Positions 24,434 to 33,494 of a stretch of DNA of 52,954 bases are shown here, in pieces. The translations under genes were made by a program, and so were the position numbers. Within the stretch, counting starts at the first letter, position 1, and each line of letters starts with the position of its first letter. Below the pieces are notes generated by a model. It did not search any database, was not told the origin of the DNA, and saw only the letters and a program-made list of their open reading frames with translations. Origin of the DNA: Salegentibacter salarius (GTDB lineage: Bacteria; Bacteroidota; Bacteroidia; Flavobacteriales; Flavobacteriaceae); contig NZ_FVZF01000029.1 in assembly GCF_900168265.1 (NCBI RefSeq), positions 1 to 52,954 on the forward strand, read 5' to 3'.

Positions 24434-25825
24434 TTAAAGTTGACGATGGCGATAACGAATAGTTCTTAGCTTCCAATAACCCATTTTATAATAGGCAAAA
24501 GCTACAATTGCAGCAATAAGGTTAGAAATAGGAAAAGCCCACCAGATACCTTCAAAAGAAAGATCGGTATTATTAGATAAAACAAATGCGGTGGGAAAAC
24601 GAATAATCCAAAGAGCAAAAACTGAAATTAGCAAAGAAGCTTTTGTAAATCCGGCGCCATTAAAAACTCCATTTAAAACCTGCTGCACTCCAAGTACGCC
24701 AAAACTGGGTGCCATAATTTTAATAAATAAGGATCCGTCTCTAATCACGCTGGGATCGTTGGGAACAAAAAAGGCAGTAATAGGTTCGGCGAAAGCAAAT
24801 AACAGAAGCCCTACCGCGGTTAGTCCAAAGAAAGCGATCTTAGTACTTAAGTTTCCAATTCTTTCGGCACGTTTTATTTTACCCGCACCAATATTCTGAC
24901 CCACCAGGGTGGTGGTAGCCATAGCGAAACCAAGGGCTGGAACTACTATTAGGCTTAAAATCCTACTTCCAATCCCGTAGGCCGCCACAACTTCGCTTCC
25001 AAAACTAGTTACCAGCATCACCATAACCGTCATTCCCGCTGCCCTGGTAGACATCTCCATACTGGAAGGAATGCCAATCTTGAACATTTTTCTTGTCCAG
25101 GGGAAATCGAATTTCATCCTGCTGAAGTTAATTTTAATCCCTTTATTTCCTCTGAAAAGAATAATTAAACCGGTTAGAGCAGATAATCCCTGGGTAATTA
25201 CACTTGCTACTGCGGCGCCCGCAACTCCAAATCCCGGGATAGGTCCAAAACCAAAAATAAAAAGTGGATCTAGTATCAAGTTCAAAAAAACAGTTGCTAA
25301 AACTATATACATTGGCAGCAGCACATTCCCAATCCCCCGCATTAAAGACTGAAATACGTAAAACATAAACAGGAAAATGAAGCCGAATGAGGAAACTTGA
25401 AAATAGCTTACCGAATCACTCAAAATTTCAGGACCCGCCCCAATTAGTTTCATCAATGGCTCGGAAGAAAAATAGCCCACGATAGCCAGCAAAACCGAGA
25501 TAAAAAAGATCACAAAAACAGTTTGTGAAGAGCTATAATTCACCTGATCCTGGTTTTCTGCTCCTTTATATTGTGAAACTATCACAGTTCCTGCAAGCGT
25601 TAACCCCGCACCAAGCGAAAGAATTAGAAAAAGAATAGGAAAACTTATACTTACTGCCGCAACAGCATCGGCCCCTAATCTACCCAACCAAAAAGTATCT
25701 ATTAACTGGTAGGCAGTTTGCAGAATATTAGCCAGGATAATTGGCCAGGCCAAATTAGCCAGAGAGCTAAAGATCTTCCCTTCGGTATATTTTATGGGCT
25801 GTTTTTTCTTTCGCAATTTCTTCAA
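24434..25825 (-). CDS. MATE family multidrug/sodium antiporter
   Basis: The 463-residue protein shows the 12-helix MATE fold. The N-terminus contains WPIILANILQTAYQLIDTFW, with the conserved G-R-L-G-A-D-A-V-A-A stretch just after it, and the second half repeats the pattern with ALGFAMATTTLVGQNIGAG. MATE proteins export cationic drugs or metabolites in exchange for Na+ or H+. It lies upstream of the MFS gene on the same strand, and the two may be co-transcribed. The gene before it is divergent. Confidence 0.94.
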   Translation of the reverse strand: MKKLRKKKQPIKYTEGKIFSSLANLAWPIILANILQTAYQLIDTFWLGRLGADAVAAVSISFPILFLILSLGAGLTLAGTVIVSQYKGAENQDQVNYSSSQTVFVIFFISVLLAIVGYFSSEPLMKLIGAGPEILSDSVSYFQVSSFGFIFLFMFYVFQSLMRGIGNVLLPMYIVLATVFLNLILDPLFIFGFGPIPGFGVAGAAVASVITQGLSALTGLIILFRGNKGIKINFSRMKFDFPWTRKMFKIGIPSSMEMSTRAAGMTVMVMLVTSFGSEVVAAYGIGSRILSLIVVPALGFAMATTTLVGQNIGAGKIKRAERIGNLSTKIAFFGLTAVGLLLFAFAEPITAFFVPNDPSVIRDGSLFIKIMAPSFGVLGVQQVLNGVFNGAGFTKASLLISVFALWIIRFPTAFVLSNNTDLSFEGIWWAFPISNLIAAIVAFAYYKMGYWKLRTIRYRHRQL

Positions 25826-26038
25826 AATTTAAGCTTTGCAAGTAAAGAAAAATATATCCTAACTTCGTGTACCAGCTTACTTTTAACCATTCCTTAAAAG
25901 TATTTGATAAAAGTAACAAACAACTGCTATTTTCTATCGGAAATATGTGGTAAACTGATCTTCCTCATAAATATTCTAAAGCTTTACTGTTAATTTTACA
26001 GCAATATAGAATCACAGAGAATTAAAAATCAAAGAATT

Positions 26039-26260
26039 ATGAAAGCTAGTATCTCATTAGAAGAACTTAATTGTGGAAATTGTATAACATACATTACCCA
26101 GAAACTCTCTAAAATTAAGGATATCTATGAAATTTCGGCTGATGAAAAAGAGTCTAGGATCTCGTTTATTTATAAATCTGAAGTTGCTGCTTTGGAGGCG
26201 GTGGGAATTCTAACTTCATTTCGTAAATTCGACAAAGAAGAAGACCTTAAAATTGCCTAA
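26039..26260 (+). CDS. HMA-like small metal-binding protein
   Basis: The 73-residue protein fits a heavy-metal-associated (ferredoxin-like) domain: a strand (KASISLEELNC), the CGNC motif at Cys12 and Cys15, a helix, two strands and a last helix. In typical members the motif is MxCxxC. Here the Met position is a Leu, which may alter metal selectivity or reflect loss of metal binding. No P-type ATPase or copper regulator is nearby. The next gene starts 18 bp downstream on the same strand, so the two may be co-transcribed. Confidence 0.65.
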   Translation: MKASISLEELNCGNCITYITQKLSKIKDIYEISADEKESRISFIYKSEVAALEAVGILTSFRKFDKEEDLKIA

Positions 26261-26278
26261 TTTCAAAAACAAAAGAAT

Positions 26279-26962
26279 ATGAATTTACTGGGAATGATTG
26301 GAGGTACCTCCTGGCACTCCACTATAGAATATTACCGACTTTTAAACGAGCTGGTAGGTGATAAAATTGGAACGCAACAAAATCCGCCTTTACTTTTGTA
26401 CAGCCTAAATGTAAAGTTGATGCGCGAAAACGATTCCGAAAAGATCAAAAATTCATATTTAGAAATTGCCCGGAAATTGGAAAGTGCAGGCGCCAAAGCA
26501 ATAATAATTTGCGCCAACACACCACATATGGTCTATGATTTTGTGCAACCAAAAATTAATGTATCAATACTTCATATAGCTGATGCAGTTGCCAGGGAAG
26601 CAAAACAAAAATCCTATAAAAAATTAGGCCTTTTAGGAACCAGGCCAACAATGCAGGGAGATTTCCTACAGGGAAGATTACGGGACAAACATCAAATAGA
26701 GACCTTGATCCCCGCTGATAATTTTATTGATGAAACCCACAGGTTTATTTCAGAAGAACTTACCCAGGGAAAATTTAGCGATGCGGCAAAGAGTTTCTAT
26801 TTAGAACAAATGCAATTACTAAAAGAGCGAGGAGCTGAAGCCATTATTTTAGGATGCACTGAACTTCCCATGCTTATTCAAGAAAAAGATACCGAAATCT
26901 CGCTTCTAGATACCACAAAACTGCACGCGGAAATGGCTACTGAATTTATTCTAAAAGATTGA
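26279..26962 (+). CDS. Aspartate/glutamate racemase family protein
   Basis: This 227-residue enzyme belongs to the PLP-independent racemases that use two Cys residues as acid and base. LLGMIGGTSWHSTIEYYRLL at the N-terminus, IICANTPHMV with the first Cys, and LGCTELPMLI with the second Cys are all visible, so the active site is complete. The closest relatives are aspartate racemases (RacD/YgeA type). A role in D-amino acid supply or recycling is likely, but the substrate is not certain. It follows the HMA-like gene by 18 bp and ends before a hairpin terminator. Confidence 0.9.
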   Translation: MNLLGMIGGTSWHSTIEYYRLLNELVGDKIGTQQNPPLLLYSLNVKLMRENDSEKIKNSYLEIARKLESAGAKAIIICANTPHMVYDFVQPKINVSILHIADAVAREAKQKSYKKLGLLGTRPTMQGDFLQGRLRDKHQIETLIPADNFIDETHRFISEELTQGKFSDAAKSFYLEQMQLLKERGAEAIILGCTELPMLIQEKDTEISLLDTTKLHAEMATEFILKD

Positions 26963-27019
26963 GAAACTCTCTAACATTCCACTTTCAGCAGAGCTTTTTG
27001 GGCTTAACATTTATTAAAT

Positions 27020-27073
27020 AAAAAAGGCGACAACCTAGTTTACCCCTACCTAAACCAGGCCATAGCCTTTTTA
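27020..27073 (+). terminator. Two-part hairpin terminator after the racemase gene
   Basis: AAAAAAGGC at 27020-27028 can pair with GCCTTTTT around 27065-27072, and an inner stem CCTAGTTTA / TAAACCAGG (one G-U pair) closes the loop. The T run follows the outer stem. It lies 57 bases after the racemase stop codon. Confidence 0.6.
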
Positions 27074-27193
27074 CCCCAAACGAAATATTTAACCAAATAT
27101 ATTTATAAGCCAAACTAATCACAATACCTAAATAAGGGTATATTTCATTTTTTCACTAAAAATCTTCTTATTTTAGTTCTTAAAAATTGAGTT

Positions 27194-27718
27194 ATGAAGA
27201 AATCTATCGCAATAGATATGGACGGTGTTCTGGCCGATGTAGAAGCACATTTTATTACCTGGTATGAAAAAGAATACGGGGAAAGATTCAGCAAAAGCGA
27301 CCTGAAAGGAAAAACCGAAGAAAATGCATTTCCTAAAAAGGGAATGGTAAAAAAGTTTGCTTCAACAAAAAATTTCTTTAGCACGGCTCCGGTTATGAAT
27401 GGTGCGGTAGAAGCAGTAAAAGAACTTCAGAAAAATTACGAGGTCTATATTGTTTCAGCGGCAATGGAATTTCCGTAGAGTTTAGTCGAAAAACGAACTT
27501 GGTTAAGTGAACATTTCCCTTTTATTCACTGGAAGAATATTATATTTTGTGGTGATAAAAGTGTGATTGGCACAGATATTATGATAGACGACCACCTCAA
27601 AAACCTCGATTATTTTAAAGGAGAAACGATTATGTTTAGCGCCTTTCATAATATAGATTTTGATAATCACCAACGTGCCGAAAACTGGCAGGAAGTTTTA
27701 GAGATTTTAAACCAATAG
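27194..27718 (+). pseudogene. 5'(3')-deoxyribonucleotidase (NT5C type) interrupted by an in-frame amber codon
   Basis: The frame encodes a small HAD phosphatase that dephosphorylates deoxynucleoside monophosphates. Motif I, AIDMDGVLADVEAHF, begins at residue 6. Codon 95 (27476-27478) is TAG. The same frame then continues for 79 more codons, with FCGDKSV (motif III Lys) and TDIMIDDH (motif IV acidic residues) intact, and ends at 27716-27718 directly against the next start codon. The full length of 174 residues is normal for the family, so nothing is missing except the one codon. A point mutation, a sequencing error or readthrough are all possible. No frameshift is needed to explain the interruption. 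Confidence 0.85.
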
Positions 27719-28342
27719 ATGATGAGTATTGCAGAAGCATATAATAACTGGGCCAACACTTACAATGAAGTTCCCAATAAAACTCGAGATCTGGAAGCCA
27801 GGGCGATAAGAAAATCTTTAGAAAATGGAGGGTTTGAGCATAGCCTGGAATTAGGCTGCGGAACCGGGAAAAATACTTTTTGGCTGGCAGAGCATTCTAA
27901 AAACCTAACAGCATTAGATTTTTCAGAAAAAATGCTGGAAAAAGCAAAACAACTTGACCCGGAAAATAAAATCAATTTTCAGCAAACCGATCTTAATAAA
28001 ACCTGGCCGGTACCTGGCGAAAACTTTGATTTAATAAGTTGCAGTTTAGTACTGGAACATATAAAAAACCTTGATTTTATTTTTGCTGAAGCCAACAGAA
28101 CACTAAAGAAAAATGGATCGTTTTATCTTTGTGAACTGCACCCATTTAAACAATACCTGGGCAGTAAAGCCCGCTTCGAAACCAAAGATGGCACTAAAGA
28201 ACTGGAGGTATACTTACACCACGTTTCTGATTATATTGGCGCCGCTGAGAAATCGGGTTTTCGTCTTAAGAAAATAAACGAATGGTTTGATAAAGACCAA
28301 AAAGAAATCCCAAGACTTATTTCTTTTATTTTTAAGAAATGA
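27719..28342 (+). CDS. Class I SAM-dependent methyltransferase
   Basis: The 207-residue protein has the Rossmann-type SAM site. Motif I is LELGCGTGKNTFWLA at about residues 40-54, motif II is LTALDFSEKMLEKAKQ, and FDLISCSLVLEHI is motif IV. It is a small methyltransferase of the UbiE/Methyltransf_11-25 group. The substrate cannot be told from the sequence. The gene starts with ATGATG right after the stop codon of the nucleotidase frame, so it was probably translated together with it. A hairpin begins inside its last codons. Confidence 0.88.
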   Translation: MMSIAEAYNNWANTYNEVPNKTRDLEARAIRKSLENGGFEHSLELGCGTGKNTFWLAEHSKNLTALDFSEKMLEKAKQLDPENKINFQQTDLNKTWPVPGENFDLISCSLVLEHIKNLDFIFAEANRTLKKNGSFYLCELHPFKQYLGSKARFETKDGTKELEVYLHHVSDYIGAAEKSGFRLKKINEWFDKDQKEIPRLISFIFKK

Positions 28343-28360
28343 ATCCTGGGATTTCTTTTT
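28301..28360 (+). terminator. Hairpin terminator overlapping the end of the methyltransferase gene
   Basis: A perfect 12-bp stem AAAGAAATCCCA (28301-28312) / TGGGATTTCTTT (28347-28358) is followed by further T residues. The left arm is within the coding sequence. The loop of 34 bases is long, so the call is moderate. Confidence 0.5.
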
Positions 28361-28373
28361 AGAAATAAGGTTC

Positions 28374-30266
28374 CTAGTATAAAACTCTAAAACGAATAGT
28401 TCCTTTTAGTCCTTTTAAATCTTTTATAACGGCTTTATCGTAGCGTTTATCAATATCTGTAATTACATATCCAATGGTCTCATTGGTTTTTAAATACTGC
28501 CCTTCAATATTAATATCGTGTTCGGCAAGAATCCTGTTGATTTCTGCCAGAATCCCCGGCCTGTTTTCGTGAATATGAATAAGCCTGTGGGCCTTATTTA
28601 GTACCGGTAACTGCAAATTAGGGAAGTTCACCGAGTTGGTAGTACTTCCGGTATTGATGTATTCAATAATCTTACCCGGAACAAAGTTCCCTATGTTTTC
28701 CTGGGCTTCCAGGGTGCTCCCTCCAATGTGGGGAGTTAAGATCACATTTGGTAGGTTCCTTAATTCAGAAACAAATTCTTCATTATTGGTTTTAGGTTCT
28801 TGCGGATAAACATCTATCCCAGCTCCCATAATTTTACCGGATTCTATATTCTTTTTTAGGGCTTTAATATCTACCACGTGGCCCCTGCTTAAATTCAGGA
28901 AGATCACGTTATCCTTCATATAACCAAACTCCTTTTCGCCAATAATATCTTTGTTTTCCTTTCTTCCGTCTACATGAAGGGTAACAATATCTACGGTTTC
29001 TAAAAGCTCTTTAAGAGAATTACATTTGGTAACATTTCCCATTGGCAATTTTTCTTCAACATCATAATAATAAACATCAAAACCAACAGATTCTGCCATT
29101 ACAGAAAGTTGGGCGCCAATATTCCCATAGCCAATAATCCCCAGTTTCTTCCCACGGGTTTCAAAACTGTTATTAGCAGATTTCTCCCATTTGCCCTCGT
29201 GCATTAAGCGCATTTTATCAGGAAGATTACGCATCAGTAAAATTATCTCTCCAATGGCAAGTTCTACTACTGAACGGGTATTGCTATAAGGCGCATTAAA
29301 AACCGCAACGCCTTTCTTTAAACAGGCCTGCAGATCTATTTGGTTAGTACCAATACAAAATGCTCCCACCGCAATTAAGCGATTTGCATTTTCAAGCACC
29401 TTTTCGGTTAAATGGGTTTTAGATCTAATCCCTATTACCGAAACATCTTTAATTTTTTCGCAAAGTTCATCTTCATCCATTGCGCCGGGATGTACGGTTA
29501 CATTATATCCTTCTTTTTTCATAATGTCTATCGCGTCCTGGTGAACATTTTCTAGAAGAAGAACATTAATTCGGTTTTTGGGATAAGAGATCGCTTTGTT
29601 CATATTGTGTACAAATAAAAATTCATCTAAACTTGGTGTGATATGGTCTGCCTTTTCAAGAATATTTGCCCTTTCTACATTTTCTGTAAAGGCATAAAAT
29701 TTATTGGCTAGTCCGGCGGCTTTAATTTCATAATCGGTATAACCATCGCCAATTACATAAACATCGCCTTTTAGGTTTAATTTCTTTAACTGCTCTACTT
29801 TACCGTTGTTGGAGGATAATACATTATCGTGATCAAAACTTACAATATTTCCTTCCGCATCATACTCAAAAGTATTGGCAAAGACATTCTTGGGCTTAAC
29901 TCCGTATGGTTCTACAATAGGCACTATAAATTCCTTAAAACCATTGGATACAATATAGATATTTTCGTGATGATCGTTGAAGAACTCCCGGTTTCTAACA
30001 AAAGAAAAAGATACCCTTTCGCTTAAACTCTCTACCAGTGCCGGCAAATCATTTTTATTAGCCTTTAAAAGTCTTAAGCGTTCAACCAGGGATTCCCTGA
30101 AAGACATTTCTCCTTTCATCCCCTTATCGGTTAAGGCTTCTACCTCAGCAAGGTTCTTTTTTTTATCGGGATCGTTTGCCAGGGAAATTTCGCCCAAAAC
30201 ATCAAGGGCTTCAACCTGGGTAAACGTACTATCAAAATCTATTACAAAGTGCTTGTTTTCACTCAT
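28374..30266 (-). CDS. serA: SerB-like HAD phosphatase fused to phosphoglycerate dehydrogenase and ACT domain
   Basis: The 630-residue protein combines two steps of serine synthesis. Residues 1 to about 225 form a HAD phosphatase (VIDFDSTFTQ with Asp10 and Asp12, then YIVSNGFKEF and IGDGYTDYEIKAAG), resembling phosphoserine phosphatase. Residues of about 230-545 form 3-phosphoglycerate dehydrogenase, with GIIGYGNIGAQ binding NAD, VVELAIGEIILLMRNLPDK, and HIGGSTLEAQENIG containing the catalytic His. Residues of about 560-630 form an ACT domain (ENRPGILAEINRILAEHDIN), which in relatives senses serine. SerC is not in the window. Whether the HAD part acts on phosphoserine is inference. The gene stands alone. 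Confidence 0.93.
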   Translation of the reverse strand: MSENKHFVIDFDSTFTQVEALDVLGEISLANDPDKKKNLAEVEALTDKGMKGEMSFRESLVERLRLLKANKNDLPALVESLSERVSFSFVRNREFFNDHHENIYIVSNGFKEFIVPIVEPYGVKPKNVFANTFEYDAEGNIVSFDHDNVLSSNNGKVEQLKKLNLKGDVYVIGDGYTDYEIKAAGLANKFYAFTENVERANILEKADHITPSLDEFLFVHNMNKAISYPKNRINVLLLENVHQDAIDIMKKEGYNVTVHPGAMDEDELCEKIKDVSVIGIRSKTHLTEKVLENANRLIAVGAFCIGTNQIDLQACLKKGVAVFNAPYSNTRSVVELAIGEIILLMRNLPDKMRLMHEGKWEKSANNSFETRGKKLGIIGYGNIGAQLSVMAESVGFDVYYYDVEEKLPMGNVTKCNSLKELLETVDIVTLHVDGRKENKDIIGEKEFGYMKDNVIFLNLSRGHVVDIKALKKNIESGKIMGAGIDVYPQEPKTNNEEFVSELRNLPNVILTPHIGGSTLEAQENIGNFVPGKIIEYINTGSTTNSVNFPNLQLPVLNKAHRLIHIHENRPGILAEINRILAEHDINIEGQYLKTNETIGYVITDIDKRYDKAVIKDLKGLKGTIRFRVLY

Positions 30267-30589
30267 AGTTAAGGTACTCTAAAATGAGCCCTAAAACTAC
30301 TATTTTTAGGAATCTTAAGGCACTTATTTCAATAAAAATACAGGCAGGAAAATCTTACTCCTTATAGATTTTTAATATTTGACAAAATGAAGTAGCATAA
30401 AATAAAAAGCTGATAAAATCCCTTAAATTTTAGGTTCTAAAAATGAAGTTTTCTCGGTTTTTAAAATAAAAAAGTCTTTTCAACAAAAACTGGAGTATTT
30501 AAAATTTCTTAATATCCGCCCATAAAAAATGCCTTTAGCAAACGGGTTTTCCGCAGTAAAGGCATTTTAAAAATAGTATTATAAAAGCT
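30267..30589. other. Gene-free stretch between serA-serB fusion and azurin
   Basis: This AT-rich interval lies between two minus-strand genes. The part near 30590 holds the azurin terminator (30526-30568). I see no clear promoter for the SerA fusion, no leader peptide and no riboswitch-like set of hairpins upstream of it. Confidence 0.4.
30526..30568 (-). terminator. Azurin terminator
   Basis: The stem AAAATGCCTTTA (30526-30537) pairs perfectly with TAAAGGCATTTT (30557-30568). On the minus strand the left arm ends in a T run. The hairpin begins 21 bases after the azurin stop codon. Confidence 0.85.
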
Positions 30590-31135
30590 CTATTCTTCTA
30601 CAATAAACTTACCATTCATAACAGAATAATGACCAGGGAAACTACAAATAAAATCGTATTCACCGGCTGCAGGAGCTTCAAATTCAATAGTTACTTCTTC
30701 TCCACCACCAATCATTTTGGTATGAGTGATCACGGCATCAGTTCCTTCAGGAATATAATCGTTATCCTTAGCCTGAACTGCCTTCTGACCAAATTCATTA
30801 ATCACGGTTCCTTGTTTTAATAAAACCCAGTTATGACCCATTACGCTTTTTTCCATCTCTCCAACGTGTTTTAAAGTAAGACGCACGGTTTGCCCGGCTT
30901 TTACTTTAATTTCGTCTTTATTAAAACGCATTTGGTCGTTTCCTTCTATGCTCACTTCCACTACATTTTCATCGGCAGAATCACTGCTTGCAGAAGACTT
31001 TTCAGTAGTCGTTTCAGCTTGTGGGCTGTTACCGTCACCAATTGTTATTTTATCTTCTTTTTCTTCTTTCTTATCTCCGCAGGCAATCATCGCCACGGCT
31101 CCTAAAATTAAAACAGATTTACTTAAAAATTTCAT
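30590..31135 (-). CDS. Azurin-like cupredoxin lipoprotein
   Basis: Azurin is a small blue-copper electron carrier. The 181-residue protein has a lipoprotein signal ending in AMIACGDKK, a low-complexity acidic/Ser linker (about residues 20-60), and one cupredoxin domain with all copper ligands: His in MGHNWVLL, then Cys, His and Met in FICSFPGHYSVMNGKF. It should be anchored in an envelope membrane and pass electrons in the periplasm. It is a single gene with its own -7 box and strong terminator. The partner reductase is not in the window. Confidence 0.95.
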   Translation of the reverse strand: MKFLSKSVLILGAVAMIACGDKKEEKEDKITIGDGNSPQAETTTEKSSASSDSADENVVEVSIEGNDQMRFNKDEIKVKAGQTVRLTLKHVGEMEKSVMGHNWVLLKQGTVINEFGQKAVQAKDNDYIPEGTDAVITHTKMIGGGEEVTIEFEAPAAGEYDFICSFPGHYSVMNGKFIVEE

Positions 31136-31176
31136 TCTTAATTATTTAATGTTTGTATTTAATTTTTATACTCTCT

Positions 31177-31184
31177 CAAAGATA
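31177..31184 (-). promoter_or_regulatory. -7 box of the azurin gene
   Basis: The minus strand reads TATCTTTG, a perfect -7 box 41 bases before the start codon. No TTG stands at the -33 position, so activation by another factor is possible. Confidence 0.45.
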
Positions 31185-31314
31185 AATTAATTTTAATTGC
31201 TAAAAGATTTCCGTAAAGCTTTTTTTGCGGAATCAATTAGATATACAAGCTCTGCGAGGTGCTTATTTTGCCAAAATCCCTTATCTTCATAGATTGAAAA
31301 TAAAACCACAATCA

Positions 31315-33468
31315 ATGAAAAAAGGAATTATAAAAAGCTTGGGGATTTTTGCACTGGTCGCAGGATTTCAAGCCCATTCTCAGGAACAAAACGAAGAGAA
31401 GAAAACTATGGATAATATTTTACTTGCCGAGTGGAGCGGACCCTACGCAGGAGTTCCCGCTTTTGACGAAATGAAAGTAGAGCTCGTAAAACCCGCAATG
31501 CTAAAAGCGATGGATACGCATCTTGCTGAGATCGATAAAATTACCGAAAATCCAGAATCGGCAACTTTTGAGAATACTATTGTGCCATTCGAAGATTCTG
31601 GTGATCTTTTAAACCGTGTGTTTACCTACTACGGAATTTTTAGCAGTAATATTTCCAGCCCAGAATTTAGAGAAGTACAGCGAGAACTTTCTCCGGAAAT
31701 TTCTGAATACAGCTCAAAGATTTCCCAAAACACAGCATTATTCGAAAGGATTAAAACTGTATATGAGAATTCTCAGGAAAATCCGCTACCGGCTCCGGAG
31801 CAAAGAGTAATCGATCTTATTTACGAAGAATTTGCAATGGAAGGTGCCAATTTGAATAAAGAAGACAAAGAGCGCTATGCTAAGATAAACAAAGAGTTGT
31901 CTGAACTATATACTAAATTCTCTAATAATGTGCTCGCAGAAGAAGAAAACTACATTGTTTATTTAACCGAAGATCAACTTAGCGGCCTTCCGGAATCTTA
32001 TGTGAAAGCTGCAGCCAGCACTGCTGAAGCCAATGGTGAAAGCGGAAAATATGCCGTAACCAACACGCGTTCTTCTATGGATCCTTTTTTGACGTATTCA
32101 GATGAAAGAGAATTACGTGAAAAAGTATGGCGAAATTATTATTCCCGTGGTGATAACAACGATGAGTTTGATAATAATGACGTGATTAAAAAAATCCTGA
32201 AACTTAGAGATGAACGTGTAGAATTGCTAGGCTACGATAATTTTGCTCAATGGCGTTTACAAAACCGAATGGCCAAAAATCCGGAAAACGCCATGGAACT
32301 TATGGAAGCTGTTTGGCCGGCTGCACTTGCCCGTGTTGAAGAAGAGGTGGAAGATATGCAGGCCGTTGCAGATCGTGAAGGTGCAGATATCACTATTGAG
32401 CCCTGGGATTATCGCTATTATGCTGAAAAAGTAAGAAAAGAAAAATATGATCTTGATAGTGAAGAAGTAAAACAATACCTGGAATTAGGTAATCTTACCC
32501 AGGCTTTATTTTTTACCGCAGGTGAACTTTTTAATTTCGACTTTAAACCGGTAAAAGAAGGCAGCGTTCCTGTTTTTCATGAAGATGTAAACGTATGGGA
32601 AGTAACCGATAAAGATTCCGGGGAACTTATTGGGCTATGGTATTTAGATTCTTTTGCGCGCCAGGGAAAACGTTCAGGTGCCTGGGCAACTACCTATAGA
32701 AGTTATTCTGAATTAGAAGGTGCTAAACCCGTTTTAGCTTCCAATAATTCTAACTTTATAAAACCTGCTCCTGGAGAATCTGTTTTGGTTTCATGGGATG
32801 ATGCCGAGACTTTTTTCCACGAATTTGGCCACGCGCTACACTTTTTGGCGGCAGACATTAAATATCCAACTCTAAACAGCGGTGTTCGTGACTATACCGA
32901 ATTTCAATCGCAGTTATTAGAGCGTTGGTTATCTACAGATAAAGTGATAAATCGTTATTTAAAACATCACGAAACAGGAGAAGTTATTCCTGATGAACTG
33001 GTAGCTAAAATTAAAAAAGCGGCGACCTTTAACCAGGGATTTGCCACTACCGAATTTTTAGCTTCGGCTTTGATGGATATGAAATACCATACCACAGATC
33101 CGGATAAAATTGAACCGAGAAAATTTGAAAAAGAAACATTAGACGAATTAGGGATGCCAGATGAAATTGTGATGCGTCACCGTTCTCCACATTTTGGTCA
33201 CGTATTTTCCGGGGAAGGTTATGCTACCGGATATTACGGATATTTATGGGCAGATGTGTTAACCTCTGATGCTTCGGAAGCTTTTGCAGAAGCTCCCGGC
33301 GGATTTTATGATGCAAACCTTGCCGAAAAGTTGGTAAAATATCTTTTTGCGCCAAGAAATGCTATGGATCCTGCTGAAGCTTACCGAAAGTTTAGAGGTA
33401 GGGATGCTAAGATTGACGCACTAATGCGTGATCGTGGTTTCCCTGTTCCGGAAGATGCAGAAGAATAG
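31315..33468 (+). CDS. M3 family peptidase (peptidyl-dipeptidase Dcp-like), secreted
   Basis: The 717-residue zinc peptidase cuts dipeptides from the C-termini of short peptides. The zinc site FFHEFGHALH is at about residues 500-509, followed by the downstream Glu region. SPHFGHVFSGEGYATGYYGY near the end is the conserved substrate-binding segment of the M3 family. I chose the ATG at 31315 because it gives a proper signal peptide (MKKGIIKSLGIFALVAGFQA). An in-frame TTG at 31225 would add 30 residues that would hide it. Periplasmic location is therefore likely. A composite hairpin follows the gene. Confidence 0.94.
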   Translation: MKKGIIKSLGIFALVAGFQAHSQEQNEEKKTMDNILLAEWSGPYAGVPAFDEMKVELVKPAMLKAMDTHLAEIDKITENPESATFENTIVPFEDSGDLLNRVFTYYGIFSSNISSPEFREVQRELSPEISEYSSKISQNTALFERIKTVYENSQENPLPAPEQRVIDLIYEEFAMEGANLNKEDKERYAKINKELSELYTKFSNNVLAEEENYIVYLTEDQLSGLPESYVKAAASTAEANGESGKYAVTNTRSSMDPFLTYSDERELREKVWRNYYSRGDNNDEFDNNDVIKKILKLRDERVELLGYDNFAQWRLQNRMAKNPENAMELMEAVWPAALARVEEEVEDMQAVADREGADITIEPWDYRYYAEKVRKEKYDLDSEEVKQYLELGNLTQALFFTAGELFNFDFKPVKEGSVPVFHEDVNVWEVTDKDSGELIGLWYLDSFARQGKRSGAWATTYRSYSELEGAKPVLASNNSNFIKPAPGESVLVSWDDAETFFHEFGHALHFLAADIKYPTLNSGVRDYTEFQSQLLERWLSTDKVINRYLKHHETGEVIPDELVAKIKKAATFNQGFATTEFLASALMDMKYHTTDPDKIEPRKFEKETLDELGMPDEIVMRHRSPHFGHVFSGEGYATGYYGYLWADVLTSDASEAFAEAPGGFYDANLAEKLVKYLFAPRNAMDPAEAYRKFRGRDAKIDALMRDRGFPVPEDAEE

Positions 33469-33494
33469 ATCTTTTATATTTAATAATTAAACAG

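Noticed and set aside
27476-27478. Pyrrolysine or other recoding at the TAG codon
   Set aside because: Nothing known for this phylum supports it, no downstream recoding element is visible, and a point mutation or sequencing error explains the data.
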